Assembly (NCBI GenBank): GCA_030220185.1
Contig: JASPKZ010007250.1
Span: forward strand, 1,277,001-1,341,000
Origin: Diploptera punctata
Taxonomy: Eukaryota; Arthropoda; Insecta; Blattodea; Blaberidae
Length of the DNA: 64,000 nucleotides
Reading direction: 5' to 3'
Of this stretch, positions 10,785-21,548 are shown in pieces. The translations under genes and the position numbers were made by a program. Under the pieces are notes generated by a model that saw only the letters and a program-made list of their open reading frames with translations, ran no database searches and was not told the origin of the DNA. The stretch's first letter is position 1; each line of letters opens with the position of its first letter.

Positions 10785-11205
10785 TGATTCAGAAATATGG
10801 CTATACGTTTGGTCGCATTTTGTGACGAAAATGTTATTATTAAAGGAAATATGATGTTATCATTGGAAAGGGAATCCTTCAAATTACAACAATAGAACAA
10901 AACAAAACAAATCGCTGCTCACGTGCAGCTTGGCGGGTTGATTTTTGTGGGCTACCGTCGAACGCCTCCACAATTCTCTTCGCTATTTCTGCATCCGTGC
11001 TAATGCGAGATCTTCCAGGAGGTTTGATTTTCTGCATCCTTTCCGTTTCCAGCAGTCGTTTTTTCCACTTCCCCATAGTCGACGGCTGCAATGCTACGTT
11101 AAACTCACGTCTTGCCCGTCTTGCGGCCTCACGATCATTAACATACGTTATTGCCCATGCAGCAATTGTAGTTTGCTGTTGCATATTCAACGCCATTTTG
11201 ACTAA
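10785..11205 (-). mobile_element. DNA-transposon fragment with N-terminal HTH of a transposase-like protein
   Basis: A minus-strand frame (10879-11196, 105 codons) has a helix-turn-helix-like N-terminus: MQQQTTIAAWAITYV, then ARRARREFNVALQPSTMGKW, then a basic linker KIKPPGRSRISTDAEIAKRI and a second helix region IVEAFDGSPQKSTRQAAREQ. This layout resembles the paired DNA-binding part of mariner/IS630-related transposases. The catalytic part is missing: the frame runs into unrelated sequence after AAREQ. It is an internally deleted, non-autonomous relic. The element ends are not certain. Confidence 0.5.
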
Positions 11206-11356
11206 TGACGTTAGTTCAACTTTTATATTTAAAAAATTCTCAAATATAGATACTTCTAAACGAAGCCGGCCGTTGGCGATGGTGGTGTCACCTACCTGAC
11301 AGCGGACGAAACGAGAATTGTAGATTTGTATATGTGGAAAGAATTGTTAATATGTG

Positions 11357-11440
11357 TGCCTGGTCTAGAATGATGTACTGGGCTGCACACTAGTCTGGAG
11401 AACTATACGTCCACGGTTCAATTCCTGGTTCAGACATTAT
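11357..11440 (+). repeat. tRNA-like SINE head
   Basis: The segment from GTGCCTGGTC to GGTTCAATTCCTGGTTCAGAC carries a recognisable box B and weak acceptor pairing. It is a degraded relative of the sequence at 10.2 kb. Confidence 0.45.
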
Positions 11441-11639
11441 TTTTTCTTTTCACAATATCATTATAATATTATAAAGCTAGAATTGTTAAAATTGTTCAGA
11501 CCATCTTCTGTGTGGGCGTCCAACTTTGTTTTATATCAGCTATATTCATGAAATAATCAGTCAGTTGTATATTTTTTTACCTTATTAATGCTTTTCAATA
11601 AATAATAATTAACATGCATATATGCGTAGAATTCCATCA

Positions 11640-11760
11640 TTATCAACATCCATAATATTAGGCCATGTGGTCTGTTACGGTCTCAAAGAGGAATTTTCCA
11701 TCCAGCGCTTTTTTGGACATCCCAACAATGCCTAGAATTCCAAGAAATGGGAATGTAGGT
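11640..11760 (-). mobile_element. LINE family L3, 3' end scrap
   Basis: Plus-strand text TATTAGGCCATGTGGTCTGT and TTTTCCATCCAGCGC parallels the 3' ends of the LINEs at 27.3, 46.3 and 59.9 kb (TATTAGGCCAAGGCCTGTTA, TTTTCCCTCCAGCG). Only about 120 bases are kept. The following 450 bases hold nothing recognised. Confidence 0.5.
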
Positions 11761-12221
11761 TTTGGTCCCCGTAGTCATCAGAGGGCCTCTGAAAGGAAGT
11801 AGAATGAGACTTGACCTTGACTAAAGAAACCAGTTGCATATACATTTTTTGTGTTCTTCCCTCTCGCTCTTTTCTTCTAATTCTTAATTTTATTTCACGT
11901 TTTTTTACCAGTTGCAGTTTTCAAGGTCGAATGCATGTCCAAACTTTGTTAGACATACCTTAGTGCACAGTACTCAAGATGTCATTGTTGTGATGCTGTT
12001 ACAGTAGGGTAAATGGCATCCATAACCAACACTTTTTATTCTATTGTTTACTTATATACACTTTAACATATAAGCAAAATTTTCCGGAGGTAATCGGATC
12101 TCCGGGCGAGGACTACTTCAGGAAATCCACGGTAAAGGCTTAAATGTAGGGACATTTTCCTAGAAACATGGAATATCAAGAGAAGTGGCTGAATTTTAAT
12201 GGCTAAATGAAGTGAAAAAAA

Positions 12222-12710
12222 AAAAAACAATAGACTCAACTCTGGAAATGCATGCTATTATGCATTACAGGGACTCTTGCCATCCCAACTTCTCTAAAAA
12301 AAAAGTCAGTTTCAAAATATATAAAACTGTTATTCTTCCAGTTGAATTATATGAATGTGAAAAAAGGACTCTTACTTTAAGAGAGATGAAACGATTACGA
12401 GTATTTGAGAATAAAGTTTTTTTAGGAAATTTTTGGACCAAAATGAGACGAACAGACAGGTGAACAGAAAAGACTTACATAACAGTGAGCTACATGGTCT
12501 TTATAAAAAAAACAGTCATAATAAGAACAGTTAAGTTTCGTACACTGCGATGGGAAGGACATGTGGTAAGAATGAGGAATGAAATAGGGGGCATGGAAAC
12601 ACCTTATAAGAAAATCAGAGGGAAACCACCCAAAAATGAAGTAGGAAAATAAGATTAACCATAATTTGAGGGATGTAAATTATACAGGGTATGATTTGAA
12701 ATCATTAGTC
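12222..12710 (+). mobile_element. RTE-like LINE family L1, copy 4 (plus strand)
   Basis: The only plus-strand member of the family here. It encodes KIYKTVILPVELYECEKRTL, LREMKRLRVFENKVFL and then a frameshifted C-terminus. It meets copy 5 (minus strand) almost end to end at about 12.71 kb, making an inverted pair. Confidence 0.75.
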
Positions 12711-12716
12711 TCTTCA

Positions 12717-13197
12717 CATATCTAACTTACTGGTACTATCGAACCCATAGGTTCATGGCCGACCGGGCATGAGCTCTCCATACATCAGTGTCCTAACCCA
12801 ACGTTTTTTTATTTCCCATGTATAATTATTACCCTCAAATCGTGGCTAATGTTATTCTCCCATCTCATTCCTGGTCTATGTATTGGGCACTTTCCCTCTG
12901 CTTTTTATACAAGGTGTTTCCATGCCCCTTTTTTATTCCCCATTCATACCACATGTCTTACCCATCACAGTCTACGAGACCTAATTGGTCTTCTAACTGA
13001 TCTGGCGTATCATAGAGATCCTGTACCTCAGTGTTATGTAGTATTTTCCATTCACCCTGTCTGTTCGTCTCTCTTTGGTCCAAAGTGTTTCCTAAGAACT
13101 TATTCTCAAATACTCGTATTTAATTTCTCGTCCCTTAAAGTAAGAGACAATGTTCCATATACATATAATATAATTGGAAGAATATCAGTTATATTGC
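12717..13197 (-). mobile_element. RTE-like LINE family L1, copy 5 (3' segment)
   Basis: A diverged copy with the usual 3' end (TTACTGGTACTATCGAACCC on the plus strand). The same copy continues at 13806-14031 and 14348-14432. It has been split by a Penelope-derived hairpin (with a SINE inside it) and by a family A SINE. Confidence 0.8.
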
Positions 13198-13213
13198 AGA
13201 TTTTCGCGGATAT

Positions 13214-13805
13214 AAGTTTGAATAAGAAAGTTTTCTTGGGTTTTCCGCGTCTTGGATTCAAGTTCGGCCCCTGGCCACTGACTCCGACGTTTCGGCATGA
13301 TCCCACATGTCATTATCAAGACCTAAACCTGTGACTCGAACTTATCATTCCTTGATAATGGCATGTGGGATCATGCCGAAACGTCGGAGTCAGTGGCCAG
13401 GGGCCGAACTTGAATCCGATTCCGATTGAGGGTCTTTCCACTTTTCAACGGTTGCCCTTTTACCAGCCGGCTGCTGGCCCTTCACGTCCACATGTGTCAA
13501 TCACAGAGGTAGATGATCAACAGCCAGTGTAGGAGTGACATGTGGTTAGCATGTCGAGTCCCCCAGCCGTTATCGCTGGTTCCTCAACCTGGAGCCGCTA
13601 CTTATTGTACCAATTGCCTCACGATGCTGGGTGGGCACCGGTTCTATACTGGCCGAAATACCATGAGAAAATTCCTTCCCCCATGGAGACTCGAACCAGC
13701 GCAAGTCCCGTAGCTCTGCGCCAAGGCTTCCTACTTAACCGCTCGGCTACGGCGCGGGACAACTTGAATCCAAGACGCGGAAAACCCAAGAAAACTTTCT
13801 TATTC
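13214..13805. mobile_element. Penelope-like foldback remnant with degenerate hammerhead motif, split by SINE E
   Basis: The arm at 13217-13312 (TTTCTTGGGTTTTCCGCG..., CGACGTTTCGGCATGATCCC) is repeated in reverse complement at 13351-13417 and 13761-13803. The plus arm reads TTGATAATGGCATG, then CATGCCGAAACGTCGG. This has the layout of a hammerhead core with a strong helix II, but CTGANGA is changed to TTGATAA. The arm is interrupted by the SINE at 13418-13760. The remnant sits inside LINE L1 copy 5. Confidence 0.65.
13418..13760 (-). mobile_element. tRNA-derived SINE family E with perfect 11-bp TSD
   Basis: Minus strand begins GTCCCGCGCCGTAGCCGAGC and has box B GGTTCGAGTCTCC. Its body includes CATGGGGGAAGGAATTTTCT. 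Flanked by AACTTGAATCC at 13407-13417 and 13761-13771, a perfect target duplication. Related copies at 56.0 and 57.4 kb share the head (GCCNNGCGCAGAGCTACNGG) and body. Confidence 0.85.
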
Positions 13806-14031
13806 ATATATATTCAATTTAACGTTTTTGATAGAAGGTAGTATGACAAGTCACTGAAATGCGTAAAAGCGTGTATTTCCAGAATTGAGACTATGTTTAA
13901 TTTCTTTCTGCACCTCATTCCAGTTTGTAATTATTGTTTTTAGGTATTTGAATTCAACTACTTCTTCAGAATTTCCCTCATTTGTCATTAACTATTTCCA
14001 TTATATAATGAATTTTTATGTGTTACCATTG
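13806..14031 (-). mobile_element. RTE-like LINE family L1, copy 5 (middle segment)
   Basis: Continues the thumb-region coding text of the LINE (compare 23700-23940: TTCAATTTAACGTTTTTGA, GGTATTTGAATTCA). It ends where SINE A inserted. A third piece, with TATATTTAGTTTTATTGATA, follows at 14348-14432. Confidence 0.75.
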
Positions 14032-14347
14032 TCCACCGCTGCCTTGTCACGCGGCGGGCCCGGGTTCGATCCCCGGTCGGGACAGTTTTTATGGGGGAGG
14101 TTTTTATCGGGGGTTTTCCTCACCTGTAACACAAATGTCAGGAAAACTTTAAGGCCCAAACGGTCCCCGAAATCATATGGCCATCATCATCATCCTTATC
14201 ATTATCATCATCATCTTTCACCGGTGTGGAAAACAACGGGAAGCTACAACACCTACAATTTCCTAGTAAAGCTGAAAATCATAGCGTGAAAATGTTATTA
14301 TTGGAGTGAAAGATCTGCCCTCGGGCAGAATTGCTATGGATGGATGG
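14032..14347 (+). mobile_element. tRNA-derived SINE family A (head shortened)
   Basis: Plus strand: TCCACCGCTG, then a short deletion of box A, then GCGGGCCCGGGTTCGATCCC. Body, CAT tract and ATGGATGG tail are present. Inserted in LINE L1 copy 5, whose text resumes right after it. Confidence 0.9.
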
Positions 14348-14430
14348 ACAATATATTTAGTTTTATTGATATTTACTTGCAGCACCAAATCCTTAGTGTT
14401 ATTCAATAGAATATGCTTGTTCTCTTATAG

Positions 14431-14480
<50 letters not shown>
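14348..14480 (-). mobile_element. LINE L1 copy 5 (last segment) followed by (TA)n
   Basis: 14348-14432 matches the LINE segment at 23945-24010. 14435-14479 is a TA dinucleotide tract. The coding-like exon candidate begins 43 bases later. Confidence 0.7.
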
Positions 14481-14483
<3 letters not shown>

Positions 14484-14522
14484 CAAATGTTTAATGTGTG
14501 GTATAATTTTGTTGTGTTACAG

Positions 14523-14599
14523 GCAACCAGTTTGAGATCCATCTCTTCAGAATATGACCCAAAGAACAACACTTCGAAAACAGAACTGGTCCGCTCCAA
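14523..14599 (+). CDS. Candidate alternative 5' exon of the SLC36-type transporter
   Basis: Bounded by a good acceptor (TTGTGTTACAG) and a consensus donor (GTAAGT at 14600). Only one of the three frames is open; it reads ATSLRSISSEYDPKNNTSK then TELVRS and leaves two bases (phase 2). That is exactly the phase needed to join the exon at 26145, giving Asn at the junction. The main upstream exon at 20.2 kb also ends in phase 2, so the two would be alternative N-termini, since they cannot be spliced to each other in frame. No start codon is present here; an upstream exon would be required. Hydrophilic and cytosolic in this model. A chance exon cannot be excluded. Confidence 0.45.
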
Positions 14600-15034
14600 G
14601 TAAGTATCGTGGAGGCCTTGTTTAGGGGCAAACCGACCATCCTAGACTATTCTAAACGTTGTAATACTTTAATTTAATCACCTGATATGAAAAGGTCCCC
14701 AACTTCAGAATACTAAATTGTTACAGGAAAAAATTTTTTTAATGGGTATTTTTTTCTATTTTTAACTTAACGAAATTTTAGTTTTAATTGTTTTCTTTTT
14801 TTTGTTTTTTTTCGACGAGGAGTAGATGTTGAGACTACCTCCACTATAGTTTAAATCAATAAAACATTAAAATAAAGAATAAATTTTAAAACTTCATATT
14901 GGGTTATTCAATTTCAATAGTGGCGCTTAGAAATCTCATCCATGTCTTGTCTTGTATTTTTGACCGTTTACTAGGACTCTTGATGATTTATTAAATACAT
15001 AAAATTGAATTTGTCACATGTCTATCATAAAAAG
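14600..15034. other. Intronic/intergenic AT-rich sequence
   Basis: T-rich runs near 14730-14810; nothing recognised. Confidence 0.4.
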
Positions 15035-15425
15035 ATCATCATCATCATCCAGGGATTAAGCCTGTTGGCTCGTTCCGGTTTCATGAAAGCTAGAATTGTT
15101 AAAATTGTTCAGACCATCTTCTGTGTGGGCGACCAACATTTCTCCTTCCGTGCGGTTTATAATTTAGCAATACTTTTGGAAATCTTCCTTCTGGCATTCT
15201 ATCAATATGTTCTTTCCAGTCGTTCCTATATTTCATTATTATTCAGCCCGTAAGTTTGAAAATATTTAGTTCCTTTCTTATATCTTCATTTATTTTCTTA
15301 TCCAGCAGAGTATATCCTGCTATATTTCTTAAAAATCGCATCTCAGCTGCTTCTTTTAGTGATTGTCCAACATTCTGATCCATACATCAATACAGGAACA
15401 GCCATTAAAAAGATAACATTTACTA
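15035..15425 (-). mobile_element. LINE family L2 relative, 3' end fragment
   Basis: The plus-strand start ATCATCATCATC is the reverse complement of a GAT-repeat tail. It is followed by text paralleling the 3' region at 15.72 kb (TTTCTTAAAAATCGCATCTC and CATACATCAATACAGGAACA against TTAGGAACCGCATCTC and CATACAATATTGTGGGAAC). Heavily decayed. Confidence 0.6.
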
Positions 15426-15716
15426 TTAAAAACGAGGATGCTTCCGATTAATGAAAATATATAGCGTATAAATGAAATAAAACGAATAAATGTGTCTGGT
15501 TTTAGAGGAGTTTTAGGTAAAAAAATTGAGATGGAGGATCCAGCGTCTCATGAAGTAAATAATTGATTTATCAGTTGTTAACTTTGTTTACATTTCATGG
15601 GGTTAGAACCAGGTTCTATGTGAGTTTTAATTTTTTTTCAAGGGAGATATTTAATGTTTAAGACTAAATATCGAATAAAGCGTGTAGCTACACTGTATAA
15701 TCATTACGTGTATTTC

Positions 15717-17960
15717 ATCATCATCATCATCACTCCAAGGATTAGGCAATTGCCCGTTCCGACTTCATATTGCATCAGCCCAACGTCTTCTAGGTCTTCC
15801 AACATCACGCCTTCCTCTTGCTTGATAATTTCTGGCTAACAATGGATATCTCTCCTTGCTCATTCCATCCATGTGATCAATCCATTTCTGTCTGTAATTC
15901 GTGACTTTATCCAACAAAGGCTGTACTTTCAATTCTTCTCTTATATCCTCATTTCTTATTCTATCAAGTCTTGTACATCCTTTTACTTGTCTTAGGAACC
16001 GCATCTCTGCCGTCTGTATTCTATCCTTCTGTCTTTTCACTGGAGCCCAAGTTTCACATCCATACAATATTGTGGGAACCGCCATAACATTATACATTTT
16101 TATCTTGGTTTCTTTTCTAATTTTATTTTGAATGTTCTCTGTATTGTTCCACACACCGTCTGAAATTTATTTATTTTGGAGTCAATATCTCTTTCCACAT
16201 TGTAGCCAACATCACAGCCCAAATATTTGAAACTAGACACCTGTTCTATACTTTGATTTTCTAAAAAAATTTTGGTTCTCACTGGATCTCTTCCTCTAAA
16301 AGCCATGGTCTTCGTTTTCCTTACAGAAATTTTTAGATCGTATAATTTACATATTCATTTAATGCATGCATTGATTTCTGTAAGTCGTCTTCATTTTTCT
16401 GTATTATGATTACATCGTCAGCAAATAAAAGATTATTTATGCACATTTTATTATCCATTCTTATTCCTGGATTTACTAAAACTTTCCATTTATTAAAAAT
16501 ATCGTCTATATATATATTAAACAAAGTGGGTGATAAACTACATCCTTGTCGTAATCCAGTATTTGTTTTGATTGCATCTGTTCTTTTGAATCCGGTATCT
16601 ATAATTATATTTGTGTCTTCATATAATGTCTTTATTGTTTCTACAAGGCACAGCGGGTATCCTTTCATTCGTAATATTTCCCATAATTTTGTCTGTTTAC
16701 TCGATCGAAGGCCTTATCCAAATCTATAAATCCTATGTGAGTTTCTAAGTTATGTTCTCTTCTCTTTTCTATGAGTTGTTTCAGTGTAAAGACATTGTCT
16801 ATACATGACCTTCCCTTTCTGAATCCACTTTGATTTTCACTTATTATTACTTCTGTTATGTTTCTCAATCTATTATTATTATTTTCGTATATATTTTGTA
16901 GCCAGTATTCATTAAGCTAATCCCTCTGTAATTCTCGCAATTTCTCCGGTCTCCTCTTTGAATATATTCTTGACAATTGCTGTTTCCAAGTGGTTGGAAT
17001 CCCATAGGTCTGCCAACATATATTAATTAGATGAAGTATTCGTAGTTTACACAATATTCCACTATATTTGATTAATTCCATATTATATTATCTAATCCTG
17101 TTGCTTTCCTATTCTTAGTGGTTTTCAAAGCCATTTCTAATTCATTTATGTCTATTACATCAATATTTTCCACTTTTATTTCTTCCTCATTGTTCTCTTT
17201 TCCTTCAATTCCTCCTTTTTCCAAAGTTTTTCATAATGCTGGATCCATTCTTGTTCTGGGATTATATTCAATCTGGCAGAATCTTCTCAGTCTGATTTAG
17301 ATGTTTCACTAATTTATAACCTATTTCTTGTCTTCCATACATATCATGTTCTACTGAGCTTATAAATTTATCCCATGACTCCTGATGGGATTTTCTTATA
17401 ATGCTTTTAGCAATTCTCCTTTTCATTTTATATTCTTCATAAGATTCTTCTGTTTTCAGTCGTAAGTATGTATGATATGCTTTTGTTTTTCATTCACTGC
17501 ATTTTGTATATTCGCATTCCAAGTTCTCAAGCCCTTCCTATTCCTTATTCTATTTTTCTTTCCTAATATCTCATTTGCTGTTTTATGTATTACATTTGAT
17601 ATATTTTCCCATTCAATATTTATATCTTCTGACGTCGCTATCTCTGATATATATTTATTCATTCTGCTTTCATAATGTTGTCTAATACTTTGATCTTGTA
17701 ATAAATATATTTTATATACTTCTTCTTGGTTTCTTTTGTTCTTTATGTTATTTTTCCGCCATTTAGCTATTATGTTTATTTTGCTTATCACGAGATAGTG
17801 ATCAGAGTATATATCGCTGCCTCTATGTACTCTCACATCTTTTACCAAGGCTCCTAGCTTGTTGTTTACGATTAAATAGTCAATTATTGATCTTGAGTTA
17901 TATCCACTTCTTGTATATTTATGTATGTCCTTTTTTCGGAAATAGGTATTCATTATTTAC
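15717..17960 (-). mobile_element. LINE family L2, long decayed copy with endonuclease and RT remains
   Basis: Minus-strand order from 17960 down: endonuclease C-terminus (SDHYLVISKI), spacer, RT motif QSGFRKGRSCIDN, motif A GFIDLDKAFDRV, motif B TGLRQGCSLSPTLFNIYIDD, motif C LLFADDVIII, thumb SFKYLGCDV, and the C-terminal ILYGCETWAPVK ... GRRDVGRPRRRWADAI. The 3' tail is a GAT repeat (ATCATCATCATCATC at 15717). Catalytic FADD is intact, but frameshifts separate the domains. This is the most complete LINE in the window by domain count; it is not functional as read. Confidence 0.9.
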
Positions 17961-18315
17961 GTGTATTTAAAGTACCAAGTTATTCTAACATCAATCAAGT
18001 TTCTGAAAAGGCAGGGACGGTTGTTGACACAGGTTTATATATAACTTGTATTCCATTCCATTCATGTGTAGGAACTCTAGGTGTTTCATGTAGGCTGTGT
18101 GTTTCTATTGTATGTTACATGTAGTGCTGAAAAAAGTAACTAATTTCCATACACATTGTTTACAAAATGCATGTCTTTGTCGAGCGTCTCCACTGCCTGC
18201 TCGGAGCGGTGAGTGTGTATGTTCGACTCTCCTCAGTAATAGACCTGTTTACGTGACGTGTGGTTGTATCAGAATGCAGAAACAAAAATTGCGCAGAGAT
18301 ATGTCCGTTATAAAG

Positions 18316-18668
18316 TCCACCGCTGTGGCCTCGAGGTAGCGTGCTGCCTTGTCACGCAGCGGGCCCGGGTTCTATCCCCAATCGGTACAGTTTTTCTGGG
18401 TGAGGTTTTTATCGGGGTTTTTCCTCACCTGTAAGACAAATGTCAGGAAAACTTTAAGGCCCAAACGGTCCCCAAAAGCATATGGTCATCATAATCAACA
18501 TCATCCTTATCATTATCGCCATCATCATCATCATGCTTCACCGGTGTGGAAAGAAACGGGAAGCTACCACACCTACAATTCCCTAGTAAAGCTGCAAAGC
18601 ATAGCATGAAAGTGCTATGATTGCAGTGAAAGACCTGCCCTCGGGCAGAATTGCTATGGATGGTGGAT
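18316..18668 (+). mobile_element. tRNA-derived SINE family A, full length
   Basis: Clear head (CCACCGCTGTGGCCTCGAGG, box B GGTTCTATCCCC), body, CAT tract at about 18485-18535, and tail with TGCCCTCGGGCAG and ATGGATGG. Confidence 0.9.
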
Positions 18669-18849
18669 GTCCATTCTTCACACAAAACGGACTGTACTAG
18701 AAGTCTGCCCCGAGTAGCGCGTGTCAACGTGCAGTTTGTAAACATAGCGGTCTAAGTACGATGCAGCCTAGCCAATAACTCATACTTTTTTTAGCCCTAG
18801 TTATATGTTTTATTTAAAATATCTGATTTAATATTTTTAAATTATTCTA

Positions 18850-19020
18850 CTCCATCGCTGTGGTCTCGGATGTCTCGTAAGCAACGGGCCCCGATTGGCA
18901 CACATTTCCTATGTTTTTTTTTTTTTTTGGGAGGGGGATTTTTCCTCACCTGTAAGAAACTGTCAGGAAACCTTAAGGTCCAAACGGTCCCCGAACATCA
19001 TCTGACCATCATCATTATCA
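18850..19020 (+). mobile_element. SINE family A, decayed partial copy
   Basis: Head TCCATCGCTGTGGTCTCGGA, a T16 expansion at about 18913, body TTTTTCCTCACCTGTAAGAA, stopping at the CAT tract. Confidence 0.75.
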
Positions 19021-19382
19021 TAATCTCCATGTTTAGTCTGAATGTATGAGTGAATATTGTGTTTCGATTTTATGTTCGAGTTGTCTCGGAGAAGGTGCTA
19101 GATTGAGTTGATCACTCTTTCAAGGAGGCCCTCCATGTCCTTGTGTGGTTAAAAAGTGTGTGATCCAAAGTTTAAAATCCCTCTCCCGACAGGTCATGCC
19201 ACTGTAAGGCCCGAGTAGCGTGGGACATGTAAAAGAACCTATAAAGAGAGAGGTTAAAGCTACGATAGAGAAAAAGAAGAAAAAAGCTATGAAATTATGA
19301 ATATAATTAAATAGGTCCAGGTAATTCAAGTTTCAACTCAAAATTTGCCTTGGAAAACCAAAAGAAAACTTCAAATTGACTA

Positions 19383-19452
19383 GAACCAGGATTTGAATCC
19401 AGAACTTCACAAATATTATTTTCAAATGCTACTCCTTGAGCTAACTCGCTTG
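19383..19452 (-). repeat. tRNA-like SINE head
   Basis: Minus strand reads GCGAGTTAGCTCAAGGAGTA ... GGATTCAAATCCTGG, a degraded box A/box B pair. The sequence to its left (19120-19330) may be the body of the same SINE. Confidence 0.45.
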
Positions 19453-20160
19453 GTGTCACCTTTTTTTCTTTCTCTTAATAAGACTTTAATAAGCAGTTTT
19501 ATGAAAGAATTGACTACTTGCTATTTTAGTATACTAGACATGATCGTCATGAAAGTATAAAAAATTCACAATAATTAATATTTACATATAAATGTTATGT
19601 AAAGACTATTATAATATATATATATATATAGATCCATAATATAAATAATTAATTAAATTATATACCTATGAAACGCTGGAGTAGGAAAAATTTCTATAGA
19701 TCTTCAATAATCTATCAGGCCGCTAGCTTAATCCTTGGAAGGGAGGAAAGAAGATCGAATGAAGAAGAGATGAAAATTAACTGGAGCGCGTTCGGAAGTT
19801 ATCTTCCATCTTATGCAGGTTGCAGCTTCTGCTACTTGTTGTGGTTGTGTGCCATGATGTATACTCCAACTGTTTGTAGCAGCAACTCAAACAGTGGAAG
19901 TCTACATCACCGTAACAACAATTATATATGAGTCACGGCAGGAGCTCAACCTGCTGAGAAGATGGACGTAAACTTCACCGAAAGCGCTTCCGTTAATTTT
20001 ATATACAATATTTTAACCATTTTGAGGACGACAGGCACCTACAAAACAGGTTACCATTTAAGGTTCCGAACTTTCATCACGACTTTCACATCAACGGAAA
20101 TTTGATATGAACTTTAAGAGTATTGATAGACATGATTGATATAGTGTTAGAATATTTTAG
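19453..20160 (+). other. Upstream region of the first recognised coding exon
   Basis: Contains a TA tract at about 19617-19630 and an open frame at 19668-19931 without a known domain. Sequence at 19780-20100 is less AT-rich than its surroundings, so a promoter or 5' untranslated exon of the transporter could lie here. A weak acceptor-like TATTTTAG ends at 20160. Confidence 0.3.
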
Positions 20161-20200
20161 AGAAATGTATTGTTAGCAGGGTACAAATGTGAGATAAAAA

Positions 20201-20327
20201 ATGGACGTTCCTATTACGGCCGTTGCTGGGGTTTCAACGTCGGCCGGGTTGTTGAAAAACAGCCACTTGATGAAGAAGCTGGGGGTTACAACCCTTTTGA
20301 ACATCGGAAACTCTCCCACCCCACAAG
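20201..20327 (+). CDS. SLC36-type transporter, N-terminal coding exon (frame break inside)
   Basis: The 3' part encodes QPLDEEAGGYNPFEHRKLSH and PT, ending in phase 2 at a GTATGT donor (20328). NPFEHRxxxHPTS just before the first membrane helix is a hallmark of insect PAT/pathetic-like transporters. Joined to the 26.1-kb exon it gives HPTSDLDTLIHLLKGSLG, an uninterrupted family match. An ATG at 20201 in strong context (AAAAAATGG) opens a well-behaved frame (MDVPITAVAGVSTSAGLLK) that is one base out of frame with NPFEHRK. The switch point coincides with an A5 run at 20255-20259; one more A would join the two frames. If the ATG is not used, the open frame upstream allows an acceptor at 20160 or nearby. 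Confidence 0.8.
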
Positions 20328-20580
20328 GTATGTTAAAATTAATATTATAAATGTGATTTATATTTTTAAACTTACTTTTTGTCCATTCTTGCTCTGTCTC
20401 TTATTCTTACACATGCCATATTATCATTTTTGCTTAACCTATTTCTGTCACTATTTTTTTTTATTTACGAATATTCCATAATGCAGTGTTTCTCCTTCAA
20501 CCCAAAGTGATTTGTCGCCAGAGGTTCCTGTCTAAAGCATCTTCTTCCCTCAAATATCTAGCTTCCATACTTCTATATAA

Positions 20581-20823
20581 TTGTAGGCTTTCACGGCCGG
20601 CGTCTTGATCCATATTTGGTTCGTCTTCCGGGGTTATAGGCCGTGGTCCGGTTGTCTTCATACTCGACGTTTCGTCTACTGCTGCGGTAGACCTCATCAG
20701 GAGATACTGCGTGCTCTCTGTGTCTGCAGCCGACTGTTGAGGAGTTCACAGAGAGCACGCAGTATCTCCTGATGAGATCTACCGGTCTACAAACCCGGAA
20801 GACGAACCAAATATGGATTCCAT
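20581..20823. mobile_element. Penelope-like foldback with intact hammerhead core (minus strand)
   Basis: The arm 20581-20716 is repeated in reverse complement, with a deletion, at 20745-20823 (CACAGAGAGCACGCAGTATC, CGGAAGACGAACCAAATATG). The minus strand at 20700-20665 reads CTGATGA, GGTCTAC, 7-base loop, GTAGAC, GAAAC, GTCGAGTA. That is all conserved hammerhead positions, including an AC/GT helix III and a GTA cleavage triplet. The plus arm keeps CTGATGA but has lost GAAA. No protein coding is left. It lies in the intron right after the N-terminal exon. Confidence 0.75.
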
Positions 20824-21004
20824 ACTTCTCTTCACTCCATCCATCGTTCTCTAGGCTGCCGCTTCCACTTCTTCCATTAGCTTTCCAATTAAGGATCTTC
20901 TTTGGATAGTATCAAAGAAGATACTAATTCACTAATGATTCTTTTATATTTTCCCATCTCTCTTTCTTATTAGGGTATTTCTTTGAAGATTTATTTATTT
21001 ATAC

Positions 21005-21514
21005 CCACTGACTGACATATTATTAACAATCATTGCGCATTCTTTGCCACCATGCCACGTGTATCAGATTCATATTTAGTGTTCGAAAATACGATCACAT
21101 TTCTCCATTATTCCACGAATTGTCATGGCTTCATCCAAAAGAGAGAAGAAAATCACACTGTCTAATTCTCTTATTTAAGATCCTACATACCTCGATTCCC
21201 AATTATTTATCATCTCGTTTCCAGTATCTATCCTCAAACCATAACTTAAACACAAGATCACAACATAGTCTCTTGCTTAATATACCGCAACATAGGACAT
21301 CACATCACTCCATGTCATATACCATCTTCACTTCTCGCAACTGGAATCCCCTACCACAAGAAATAAGGAGCTGCCGGACATTGGCATCTTTTAAAAGAAA
21401 TCAATTTATATTTACTCTAACCTCGACTTCATCATTACCCAGTGTAAGGTATATATATATATATTAATTGGTGTTTCTCGTATAATTTATCATATTTATA
21501 TTATTATGTTATTC

Positions 21515-21548
<34 letters not shown>

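Noticed and set aside
19668..19931. 87-codon frame as the transporter's first exon
   Set aside because: No splice donor in a fitting phase and no similarity to transporter N-termini; it may be 5' untranslated sequence at best.
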